Origin: Nocardiopsis metallicus
GTDB lineage: Bacteria; Actinomycetota; Actinomycetes; Streptosporangiales; Streptosporangiaceae
Length of the DNA stretch: 64,000 nt
Direction: 5' to 3'
NCBI RefSeq assembly: GCF_014201115.1
Contig: NZ_JACHDO010000001.1
Span: forward strand, 2,790,001 to 2,854,000
Part shown: one piece after another, positions 33,481 to 40,697 of the stretch
Numbering within the stretch: position 1 is the first letter of the stretch
Layout of the letters: every line of letters starts with the position of its first letter
Notes under the pieces: model-generated
What the model was told of the DNA's origin: nothing
Seen by the model: the letters and a program-made list of their open reading frames with translations, nothing else
Databases searched by the model: none
Translations under genes and position numbers: made by a program

Positions 33481-33711
33481 TCAGATGGCCTCAATCTCGC
33501 CCGCGGAGAAGTTCAGACCCTCGGTGTAGACGTGGTCGTCGATCACGACGATGTACTCGCCGCGGTCGTTGATGCTGGTGATGGTTACGAGGGAGCCCGC
33601 AGGGATGGCGTGCTCGGGTGGGAAGCCCGGGGCGGAGGTGAGGGTGATGGTGGTGCGGACACGATCGCTAAGGCGAAACCTGTGGCGCTCCGTAAGTTGG
33701 TAGGTGGCCCG
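33481..33711 (-). CDS. Hypothetical small protein, start unresolved
   Basis: The C-terminal 55 residues look genuine (HAIPAGSLVTITSINDRGEY, then VVIDDHVYTEGLNFSAGEIE), a beta-rich domain of the kind found in small phage/plasmid proteins. No start codon with a ribosome site is found in frame before the frame collides with the next gene, so it may be 5'-truncated or frameshifted. Confidence 0.4.
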   Translation of the reverse strand, partial: RATYQLTERHRFRLSDRVRTTITLTSAPGFPPEHAIPAGSLVTITSINDRGEYIVVIDDHVYTEGLNFSAGEIEAI

Positions 33712-33764
33712 GCAGGGCCGGGTGTGGCTGATGAGCGCAGGGGAGGCCTTCGTCGTGGGCGAGG

Positions 33765-33962
33765 TCAGGTGGGCCTGTGTTCCAGGCGGAGCGGCCCCCA
33801 GTTGGTTTCCAAGGCGTGGATGGGTTGTCCGGCCAGTCCAGGGTCGTAGTGGGCGTTGATGCCGTACAGGTTGTCGGGGTACGCCTCGCACGCGAACACG
33901 AACCAGATTTCACCGTCGTGGTCACGGACGAGGTCGCCAGCCTGCGGGGTGTAGGCGTTCAC
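33765..33962 (-). CDS. Small hypothetical protein
   Basis: 65 residues, GTG start with GGAGGAG 5 bases upstream. MNAYTPQAGDLVRDHDGEIW is followed by an aromatic-rich body (YPDNLYGINAHYDPGLAG; ETNWGPLRLEHRP). The opening resembles SH3-like small phage/plasmid proteins that begin with 'GDLVRD'. Soluble; function unknown. Confidence 0.65.
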   Translation of the reverse strand: MNAYTPQAGDLVRDHDGEIWFVFACEAYPDNLYGINAHYDPGLAGQPIHALETNWGPLRLEHRPT

Positions 33963-33992
33963 GGCTTCTCCTCCCCGTGCTCGGGGCAGTAG

Positions 33993-34076
33993 TCATGTTT
34001 CGGGCTGGTCGACCATCCGGGGGCAGCCGGGGTGGTCGCAGGTGAGGATGCAGACGCTTGCGGTTCGGGCACTCAT
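33993..34076 (-). CDS. Tiny zinc-ribbon-like protein, perhaps frameshifted
   Basis: 27 residues (MSARTASVCILTCDHPGCPR). Start overlaps the upstream stop (ATGA), with AGGAG 8 bases before it. In the +1 frame the reading goes on as HDYCPEHGEEKP, adding a Cys and His that would complete a zinc site, so one base may have been gained. Either the 27-residue form or a repaired form of about 39 residues is possible. Confidence 0.5.
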   Translation of the reverse strand: MSARTASVCILTCDHPGCPRMVDQPET

Positions 34077-34243
34077 CGAGGGGTCTCCTGGGGGATCTGC
34101 TTGATGGATACGAGGAGTTCTATGCGCTCGGCCCGGTCGGCCATGCCGAGGTCCTCGACGAGGGCCTTGTGGGCGACGACGGCGTTGGAGGGTTCGCCGT
34201 TGATGTAGAAGCGGTAACCGTCGCTGGTGATGTTGCGTGCCAT
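34073..34243 (-). CDS. Small hypothetical protein
   Basis: 56 residues (MARNITSDGYRFYINGEPSN, then AVVAHKALVEDLGMADRAER). AAGGAG lies 5 bases before the ATG. Stop overlaps the next start by four bases. No domain recognised. The long frame that continues upstream of it is a shadow of neighbouring small genes. Confidence 0.65.
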   Translation of the reverse strand: MARNITSDGYRFYINGEPSNAVVAHKALVEDLGMADRAERIELLVSIKQIPQETPR

Positions 34244-34268
34244 GCGGTCTCCTTCGTTGGTCAGGCGG

Positions 34269-34490
34269 TCAGGCGGGGGCGTAGCCGGTCTTGTACGGCT
34301 CGCCGTTGGGCTTGGTCGTGTCCGGTCGGAGGCTGGAGGCGAGGATGTTGCGGGGGCGCTTCCCATTGGTGTCGGTGACGTCGACACGATCGCCGCCGTC
34401 GTAGGCGGCCACCAGCAGGTGGGTCTGGTCGAGCGGGTGCAGGTTGTAGAATTCGCGGCCGGGCTGGATGTGGTCGGTGTTACGCAGCAT
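34269..34490 (-). CDS. Small hypothetical protein
   Basis: 73 residues (MLRNTDHIQPGREFYNLHPL; HLLVAAYDGGDRVDVTDTNG), AAGGAG 6 bases upstream of the ATG. Beta-rich composition, no membrane segment or cysteine cluster. One of a run of small co-oriented genes. Confidence 0.65.
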   Translation of the reverse strand: MLRNTDHIQPGREFYNLHPLDQTHLLVAAYDGGDRVDVTDTNGKRPRNILASSLRPDTTKPNGEPYKTGYAPA

Positions 34491-34520
34491 CGGGTTCTCC
34501 TTGGGTCGTTGTCAGGCGGG

Positions 34521-34847
34521 TCAGCGGGTGCGGATGTTGACGCGGTCGGTGTCGGCGAGGTCGTACAGCTCGTCCCGCCAGCCGTCGAACTCTTCCTGGT
34601 CTTCGGCGTGGCCGAGGTCGTTGATGGTTTCGTAGACGCCGTTGAACTCGGCGACGTCGGCCTGCTGGCACAAGAGGGTGTTCTTGAGGCGCTTGACGAT
34701 GGCGTCGCGGCCTTCCTCGAAGGTGAGGCGTTCGTTATGGAAGACGTCGCGCAGGTTGATGTCGCGGGCCCAGACAGGAAGACCCTGGGCGAGGCGTTGG
34801 CGGGCGATCTGGTGGGTGTGGACGATGTGGTCGACGGTGCGCGGCAT
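34521..34847 (-). CDS. Hypothetical helical protein
   Basis: 108 residues, mainly helical and acidic (RDVFHNERLTFEEGRDAIVK; AEFNGVYETINDLGHAEDQE; FDGWRDELYDLADTDRVNIR). GGAG precedes the ATG. No family recognised; neighbours suggest an accessory phage/plasmid function. Confidence 0.65.
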   Translation of the reverse strand: MPRTVDHIVHTHQIARQRLAQGLPVWARDINLRDVFHNERLTFEEGRDAIVKRLKNTLLCQQADVAEFNGVYETINDLGHAEDQEEFDGWRDELYDLADTDRVNIRTR

Positions 34848-34877
34848 TGGGGTCTCCGTAGGGTTTGTGCGATCGGG

Positions 34878-35029
34878 TCAGGGGCGGGGTAGTCGTTGCC
34901 GATCCACTGCTGGTAGGCACCGGTAAGGACGGCTCGGATGCTGATGGCGCCGTCCTCCCATTCATTGATCGCCTCGTTGATCCAGTTTCGGCCGGGTGGG
35001 CGGGCCAGAGGGTGGGCTAGGTGTTCCAT
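34878..35029 (-). CDS. Small hypothetical protein, end uncertain
   Basis: From ATG 35029 (overlapping the upstream TAA as TAATG) the frame reads MEHLAHPLARPPGRNWINEA and INEWEDGAISIRAVLTGAYQ, about 50 believable residues. It then stays open through several downstream genes with low-complexity sequence. A one-base shift gives a TGA at 34878, the likely true end. Function unknown. Confidence 0.45.
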
Positions 35030-35187
35030 TACTCCTCTTCGTCTTCACCCTCCTCAATCGCGTCTTCCAGGGCGTTCTCCTCGGTATGACCCATCCGGTC
35101 CGGCCTCGCTTCGTGTGCCGTCCGGCCACGCCAAGGGGGTGAGGGGGCCTCAGAGTAGCCATAGGACACCGTGTTCACAGTTGTCAT
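35029..35187 (-). CDS. Small acidic-tailed protein
   Basis: 52 residues (MTTVNTVSYGYSEAPSPPWR, then GRTAHEARPDRMGHTEENAL) ending in an acidic run (EEGEDEEE). Its TAA overlaps the next ATG. The frame is intact and protein-like on the strand of the local operon. Function unknown. Confidence 0.55.
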   Translation of the reverse strand: MTTVNTVSYGYSEAPSPPWRGRTAHEARPDRMGHTEENALEDAIEEGEDEEE

Positions 35188-35292
35188 GCCCTGGGGCGCA
35201 TGGAATGCGCAGTATGTGTAGGGGTGTCACCGTGGCGTTCTAGCCTGATGCTCGGCCTGCTGGAGTGCGGGCATAGGACACGTGGAGGTGCT

Positions 35293-36165
35293 GTGGGCGC
35301 GGATGTGCTCGCCTGGCTGGGCGACGTTGCGGTGACGGTGTGGGGGCGGGCGAGGTCGACGTTCACATGGACCGACCTGATGCCCCTCGCTGCGATCCTG
35401 GTGTCGCTGTGGGTGCTCAAGCAGAACAAGGCGTCTCGGGAGGTCGCTGAGGACGCGAAGGCGGCGGCCGAGGAAGCGAACCGGATCGCTCGTGGCTCGA
35501 ACACGCTCGCGGAGAAGGCGAACGGGATCGCTGAGCGGATGGAAGCGCTCGCTCGGCAGGCGAACGAGGTCGCTGAGCGAGCGCTCACCACGGGCGAGGG
35601 AGCGAAGGAAGCAGCGATCGAGGCGAACGACATCGCTCGGGCAGCGAACGACCTCGCAAAGGAAGCCAACGACCTGTTCAAGCAGCAAAACGAGCGGGAA
35701 ACCGAGCGGCACGACGTGCGCTGGGAAGGCGAGTTCGTGGAGCCGGGTGTGTACCGGCTGACGAACAAGGGCGACCACACCGCTCACAAGGTGGAAGCCA
35801 CTGTGAGGTACTACGAGCAGGAGCGTCGAGTGAATGCGGATGAGGTGCTCGGAGGCGGGTTCCTGGAGTTTGAGTTCTCTGACGCTAAGCAGGAATACGA
35901 CGAACGCAAGGCAGGCATCGCGTTGTTGCAGGAGCAGAAGCGGGATCGAGCGCGAGCCCGTGCCGAACCGAGGCGTTTTCCCATGCTCGCTTCTAACAAT
36001 GACTTCATGGGCGTTCAATCCGACTACACGGATGACCGACAGATCGACCAGTTCCGGATGATCATGGAGCGAGTGGTTGAGTATGTGCAGTGGAAGACCG
36101 CTCGGGGCACCGAGAAGGTCCACGATGAGGCGCCGATGCTCGGCCACCTGGGTGGCGAGTTGTAG
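35293..36165 (+). CDS. Membrane-anchored coiled-coil protein
   Basis: 290 residues from GTG 35293, with GGAGG 4 bases upstream; a frame from 35200 lacks a site. One transmembrane segment (about 27-47, LMPLAAILVSLWVL) is followed by an Ala/Glu-rich coiled-coil with repeated 'ANxIAR/AExAN' heptads (about 55-135) and a C-terminal globular domain (VEPGVYRLTNKGDHTAHKVE). The beta-sandwich-like end after a coiled-coil stalk is common among phage-exclusion or sensory membrane proteins, but no family is recognised. It stands alone on this strand. Confidence 0.7.
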   Translation: MGADVLAWLGDVAVTVWGRARSTFTWTDLMPLAAILVSLWVLKQNKASREVAEDAKAAAEEANRIARGSNTLAEKANGIAERMEALARQANEVAERALTTGEGAKEAAIEANDIARAANDLAKEANDLFKQQNERETERHDVRWEGEFVEPGVYRLTNKGDHTAHKVEATVRYYEQERRVNADEVLGGGFLEFEFSDAKQEYDERKAGIALLQEQKRDRARARAEPRRFPMLASNNDFMGVQSDYTDDRQIDQFRMIMERVVEYVQWKTARGTEKVHDEAPMLGHLGGEL

Positions 36166-36243
36166 GCGTAGAGGTGGCGCTCAGCGGGACGGTCGCTGAG
36201 CGGCACCGGTCATTGCGGGCTTTTGGTGTCCTCCGTGGGGTTG

Positions 36244-37044
36244 TCAGGTCAGGGCCGGGGCGTGCCCCATGCGCTCAGCCACCACGTCCGGCGAAGTTTC
36301 CCCGCGGACCAGGGTTTCCCTGTAGGTGTGACGCAGCGTGGCCGGGCCTGCTTTGAGGCCTGCGTGCTGGGCAGTGCGGCGGATGAGGTTCGCCACCATG
36401 GTTGCGGACATCCGCTCTCCGGCGTGGGTGATGAAGAGGCGGTGGATGATCCGTGAGTCGGGTTCACGTTCGTCCAAGACGGCGGAGAGGTCGGTAAGGG
36501 TCGCCTCGTCGGTGATCGTCACGACCCTGGCGGGGGTCTTGACCGCGGGAACATGGACGACCTTCTGATGGACGTGGTGGGTGTTCAGGGCGATGAGTTC
36601 GCTCGTGCGCAGCCCGGCGTGGAGGAGCAGGCGGCAGATAGCGCGGTCCCGAGCCTGGGGCAGGTGTGAGACGGCGTTCAGGAAGCGGCCGATCTCATCG
36701 GGCGCGAGTGCTCGGACCTGTGGGACCTCGTGGCCTGTGGTCATGGGGTTATCCGTCCTGGTCGGGGCGGTATAGGGCCTGGCTTCGGTCTCATCAACGC
36801 TGCCTTCCACCATACGCACAAGCATGGCGTGGCGCTCTTGAGTGATCAGTCCCACGAGTACAGTGGCTTCGCCCAGGGGTGCGATGCTCGCGAAGCTCAG
36901 GGGCCCGCCGGGGGTGTCGGAGGAGTACTCGATGCGCAGGCCCGTACCACGGTCGCGGGCGCGGCTCGTGTGGTGGCCCCACAAGGCAAGGGTGATGACG
37001 AGACCGGCGAGGATCGGGGCGCCGATGATGAGTGCTCCGGCCAT
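36244..37044 (-). CDS. Tyrosine-recombinase catalytic fragment behind a membrane segment
   Basis: 266 residues. Residues 1-20 are a transmembrane segment (MAGALIIGAPILAGLVITLA). From about residue 105 the sequence is a tyrosine recombinase: RDRAICRLLLHAGLRTSELI (box I Arg) and ATLRHTYRETLVRGE with VVAERMGHAP (His-x-x-Arg). The frame stops right after GHAPALT, before the catalytic Tyr, and the N-terminal core-binding domain is absent. It could be two fused genes (an alternative start is MTTGHEV near residue 95) or an integrase remnant. It is probably inactive in strand exchange. Confidence 0.6.
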   Translation of the reverse strand: MAGALIIGAPILAGLVITLALWGHHTSRARDRGTGLRIEYSSDTPGGPLSFASIAPLGEATVLVGLITQERHAMLVRMVEGSVDETEARPYTAPTRTDNPMTTGHEVPQVRALAPDEIGRFLNAVSHLPQARDRAICRLLLHAGLRTSELIALNTHHVHQKVVHVPAVKTPARVVTITDEATLTDLSAVLDEREPDSRIIHRLFITHAGERMSATMVANLIRRTAQHAGLKAGPATLRHTYRETLVRGETSPDVVAERMGHAPALT

Positions 37045-37045
37045 G

Positions 37046-37279
37046 TCACATGCCCTTTCCGGGGTCGGTGACCAGGGCGGCGACGATGGCGGGCACGGGC
37101 AGCCACAGGTATGTCCAGTCGGCGTGCCAGATGCCTGCTCCACACAGGGTGAGGGCGACCATGCCGAACAGCCACGCGGTGAACCGGCGGAGGTTGTGGA
37201 TGAATCCGCTGGGTTGGGGCAGTCGGGCGGGTACAGGGCCAGGGGTGAGCGTGGTGCACTCCGGGGGTTTTTCGTCCAT
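37046..37279 (-). CDS. Small two-helix membrane protein
   Basis: 77 residues. A Pro-rich start (MDEKPPECTTLTPGPVPARL) precedes two hydrophobic helices (FTAWLFGMVALTLCGAGIW; TYLWLPVPAIVAALVTDP). Its stop is 2 bases from the next ATG. A GTG at 37318 is an alternative start; neither has a clear ribosome site. Function unknown. Confidence 0.5.
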   Translation of the reverse strand: MDEKPPECTTLTPGPVPARLPQPSGFIHNLRRFTAWLFGMVALTLCGAGIWHADWTYLWLPVPAIVAALVTDPGKGM

Positions 37280-37435
37280 ACGTTCGATAATTTCAGCCGG
37301 TAACCCCACACTCGGCACATCCGCAGGTGAGGGGTGTTGGCCTCGCTCTCACAGGCCGTCTTGCCCCTACCAGCTTCGGTGGCCAGTTCCGGCGATACCT
37401 CCCCAGGACTGCGGGGGTTTGGCTACCGTGCCGTC

Positions 37436-38692
37436 ATGCCCCCCGAGACCCCGCCTTCACCCGACACTCCTCCGCCCCTCGCGCGGACCCGCCCCCGGCT
37501 CGCCCTGACTGAGTTCGCCCGTAGACGGGACGCGCTGGTCACGCGTGTCCAGAAGAACCCGGTTCGCTGCTCTGTGGTCGTCGTAGGGTTGGTCGTCTTC
37601 GTGGTGGCGGGCTGGCCGCTGGCCGCCCGTGGGTGGGACGCGTTCTGGTCCCTCCCCCACGCCGGGCGGCTCACTCTGTGCACGGCCGCGCTGATCGGGA
37701 TCATCTGGGCCATCCTGCATGGGATGCCCCTGGGGCTCCGTAAGTGGGTCGAGGAGGCTCGACTGGCGTCGGTGATTGGCGTGGCCTGGGCGGTGGCGAT
37801 CGGTTTGGTGACGCTGATCGTCGCCGGGGCATGGTGGGTGATGGGTGCGCCTACCCCGCTTCCCCCAGACCAGCTACCGCCCAGGGCCTTGGACTCGATC
37901 GCGACCCGGGCCTTCGCCGTGGTGGCGGGCCTGGGCGGTGTAGCACTGCTGGTGATCCACTACCGGCGCCAGCGCACCACCGAAGCCGACGCCGTCCGCG
38001 CCGAAGCAGCCAACGTGCGCGCTGAACGCGCCTCCGATCGCGAGACCACCAAGCTGTTCACCGAACGCTTCACCACGGCCAGCGAGCAACTAGGCAGTGA
38101 ACACGCAGCGGTCCGCCTGGCTGGCGTTCATGCCCTCGCCCACCTGGCCGACGACGCCCCCGAGGGGCGCGAGGACCTGGTGCAGATGGTCATCGACGTG
38201 CTGTGCGCCTACCTGCGCATGCCATACGACCCGCCTCCAAAACGGTGGAGGGGAGATCTAGACGGACAGGACATCGCGGAAGCCGAAGCAACTGGAGAAA
38301 CCCTCCTGCCGAGCAACACTTCACTCCAGGAGGTCAAGGACAACCGGGCCGAACGCCTCGCTTTCAGCGGGCTGCGCGAGGTGCGGCACACAGTCATCCG
38401 GATCATCGGTGACCGCTTGCTGAAGGACACGCGCTGGCGTGGCAAGAACTTTGACTTCAGCGGTGTTGTCTTTGATGGTGGCAACCTGTCCGGGGCTCAT
38501 TTCACCGGAGGAAGGGTTTCCTTCGACGGAGCCAAATTCACCAGCGGAACGGTGTCTTTCCGGAATACTAAGTTCGTCGGAGGGAGGGTGTCCTTTATCC
38601 GAGCCGAGTTCATAGGCGGGAAGGTTGGCTTTTTCGGGTCCGCATTCACCGACGGGGTTGTTTCTTTCGAAGTGACTGTTCAGGTGTCCTGA
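37436..38692 (+). pseudogene. 5' part of a membrane protein with 12-residue repeats, split by an IS66-family element
   Basis: From ATG 37436: a Pro-rich start, four transmembrane helices within residues about 45-200 (VVVVGLVVFVVAGWPLAARG; LTLCTAALIGIIWAILHGM; GVAWAVAIGLVTLIVAGAWW; AFAVVAGLGGVALLVIHY), a short coiled-coil, then a repeat region of the form FxxGxVSFxxAx. The reading frame runs into the IS at 38672 and stops 7 codons later. Joining it to 40223 without the IS and one target copy restores the frame and the repeat phase exactly. Confidence 0.85.
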
Positions 38693-40214
38693 AGAAGACT
38701 CAAGCTGTTTCGGGCATCCAGCACTCGCCCTGGGCCAGGTGGACCAGGGCGTCGAACATGCCAATACCGTGCTTGGCGGCGGTCGCGATATAGGAGCGCA
38801 CCGCGCAGAACCACTCGGCCCCGGCCAGGGACCGTAAGCACCCCGAGACCTTCTGGCGGACCTTGACCATCCGCACCTCGCGCTCGGCCGCGTTGTTGTC
38901 GAACGGGGCCCGCTCATCGACCGTGAACCGCAGGTAATCCGCTTCCCGGTCGCGCATCCGCCTGGCCAACGCGTGGAACTTGGCCACCAGCTTGGACTCC
39001 CGGCCCGAAGTCTGGGCCAGGCCGATGGCCACCGCGCTGCGCCACTGGTGACCCAGCCCGTCCAAACGCACGGTGTCGATTCCCTCCAGCGAGGAGACCG
39101 TGGCCAGGTGCGCATCGACCAGGCGCTTCATCTGACGCAGCGCGTCAGCGGCCTGCCCGGCCCAGCACCACACCCCCTCCCCAGCCGCGTCCTGGACCGC
39201 TTGCAACTCGCGCAGCAGGTGGGCGTTGCACAACACATGAGCGGCCACACCCTTATAGGTGTCATAGGGGGCCCAGGCGTCATGGACCGCCAACCCAGCG
39301 AAGGCGGGCAGGACCCCGGCGGCGTCCATCCCCACGGTGCCGCGTTTGGGGTGGGCGCTCAGCAGGCTCCACTTGCCGGTGGAGGCCGAATGCACCCACA
39401 CCAGGCCCCCGCCCACCCGCAGCGAGGTCTCGTCGAAGTGCGCCACCTGGGCGGAAGCGATCTCCTCGGTGGCGGCGCGAGTGAAGGCCTCCAACGCGGT
39501 GGCGGCCCGGCGTGCGGTGTCCACGACTGTGCCCGCCGACACGGGGCATCCCACCAGGTCCGACAGGGCTTGGGCGGTGCGCTTGGCGGACAGGAACTGG
39601 CCCAGGTACAGGTAGCAGATCATCGCGCGCACGTTCGCTCCGAACTGGACCGGAGCGTTGATCCCCTCGGGGGCGCTGGCTCGGGTGCGCTCCCCGCAGG
39701 CGCAGGTGTGCTCGATCATCTGGTGCTCGGTCACCGTGGGTTTGATGGGGGGCAGGTCCACGACCTGGCGGCGCACCAGCCCGGTCTGCTCGGATCCGGC
39801 CAGGTCTCCTCCGCACCCACCGCAGGTGTGGGGGTGGTGTTCCAGCACGTGGTCGGGGTCCGGGGTTTGGGCGCGCGTTTGGCCTGGGTGGCCGGGTTGC
39901 CCGCCGGGTTTGCGGCCGGTGCGGCGGCGCTGGGACTTCGGCTTCGGCTTGACGAAGGGGTCCGTGGAGGAAGGCTTGGAGGAGTTCGTGGAGTCGCTGT
40001 CCAGTCGGGCTTGAAGCTCGGCGATGCGCTCGTTGGCTTGGGACAGATCAGCGCGGAGTTGGGTGATCGTGGCTGCCTGCTCAACGACCAGCGCGGCGAG
40101 CTCCTCGTAGGAGGGCGCGGGCTGGTCGGAGGAGGTCACGGGCTCATCGTTACAGGCTAGGCGCGTGCCGCGCAGGCAAACCGATCAACCCGCCCGAGAG
40201 ACCTGAACAGTCAC
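38672..40214. mobile_element. IS66-family insertion sequence, TnpC-only type
   Basis: 1543 bases. Terminal inverted repeats GTGACTGTTCAGGT (38672-38685) and ACCTGAACAGTCAC (40201-40214) are perfect over 14 bases. An 8-base target duplication CTTTCGAA flanks the element (38664-38671 and 40215-40222); 8 bp is typical of IS66. Only one gene is present, as in the ISBst12-like group that lacks tnpA and tnpB. Intact ends, an intact gene and identical target copies indicate a recent insertion. Confidence 0.95.
38700..40139 (-). CDS. tnpC: IS66-family transposase TnpC
   Basis: 479 residues, complete. An N-terminal leucine-zipper-like helix (SYEELAALVVEQAATITQLR, about 10-55) is followed by a linker GRKPGGQPGHPGQT, a zinc-binding CGGCGG...CACGER segment (about 110-155) and the DDE nuclease core: AHFDETSLRV, VHDAWAPYDTYKG and PFDNNAAEREVRMVK, the last with the catalytic Glu. 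This is the normal IS66 TnpC layout and length. Confidence 0.95.
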   Translation of the reverse strand: MTSSDQPAPSYEELAALVVEQAATITQLRADLSQANERIAELQARLDSDSTNSSKPSSTDPFVKPKPKSQRRRTGRKPGGQPGHPGQTRAQTPDPDHVLEHHPHTCGGCGGDLAGSEQTGLVRRQVVDLPPIKPTVTEHQMIEHTCACGERTRASAPEGINAPVQFGANVRAMICYLYLGQFLSAKRTAQALSDLVGCPVSAGTVVDTARRAATALEAFTRAATEEIASAQVAHFDETSLRVGGGLVWVHSASTGKWSLLSAHPKRGTVGMDAAGVLPAFAGLAVHDAWAPYDTYKGVAAHVLCNAHLLRELQAVQDAAGEGVWCWAGQAADALRQMKRLVDAHLATVSSLEGIDTVRLDGLGHQWRSAVAIGLAQTSGRESKLVAKFHALARRMRDREADYLRFTVDERAPFDNNAAEREVRMVKVRQKVSGCLRSLAGAEWFCAVRSYIATAAKHGIGMFDALVHLAQGECWMPETA

Positions 40215-40222
40215 CTTTCGAA

Positions 40223-40627
40223 AGCGCCGAGTTCACAGGAGGGAGAGTTTCCCTTGACGTTGTCAAATTCACCGGAGGAAGGGTTTCCTTCGACGGAGCC
40301 AAATTCACCAGCGGAACGGTGTCCTTCGACCGGGCCGAGTTCGCCGCCGGAACGGTTTCCTTCCGCCGGTCGGGGTTCAGAGGCGGATCGGTGTCCTTCG
40401 ACCAGGCCGGGTTCAGAAGCGGGACGGTGTCCTTCGACCAGGCGAGATTCATCCGCGGGGAGGTGCGCTTCCTTCACACTGTAGGTGTGTGCCCCACCAA
40501 TCTGCTCGAAGTGGTTGCAAGCGGAAAGCCAGGAGTCGTCGTACTTCCTGATCGGTGGCAACCGAACTCCACCGAAAATGGAGAAGAAACGGGTACTGAG
40601 GCCCCGGCTGATGCGGGCGACCACTGA
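40223..40627 (+). pseudogene. 3' part of the split repeat protein
   Basis: 134 codons continue the interrupted gene: SAEFTGGRVSLDVVKFTGGR and so on, with at least seven further 12-residue units (FTSGTVSFDRAE, FAAGTVSFRRSG, FRGGSVSFDQAG, FRSGTVSFDQAR), then a unique tail (HTVGVCPTNLLEVVASGKPG) and an acidic end. It has no start of its own directly after the IS. Confidence 0.8.
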
Positions 40628-40697
40628 CATCGCCGAGGCCAGAAGCAGCGTCATCTCCACGAACACCAACAGTTGCGGGTGTGCCAGGCCGATCTGC

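Larger units (their letters stand above)
38503..40470 (+). repeat. Twelve-residue coding repeat FxxGxVSFxxAx (interrupted by the IS)
   Basis: About twelve tandem 36-base units encode FTGGRVSFDGAK, FTSGTVSFRNTK, FVGGRVSFIRAE, FIGGKVGFFGSA, FTDGVVSF-ESAE (across the IS), and seven more after it. Two near-identical unit pairs (FTGGRVSFDGAK plus FTSGTVSF) occur on both sides, so internal duplication by unequal crossing-over is likely. The Phe spacing suggests a right-handed solenoid related to pentapeptide-repeat folds. Confidence 0.75.

Noticed and set aside
36244..37320. A 358-codon frame starting at 37320 as one integrase gene
   Set aside because: Its first 90 codons overlap a better membrane-protein gene in another frame and are Pro/Ser-rich; the start at 37044 fits better.
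37436..40627. CRISPR array suggested by regular spacing of similar 36-base units
   Set aside because: The units lie in a reading frame encoding FxxGxVSFxxAx without unique spacers; they are coding repeats.
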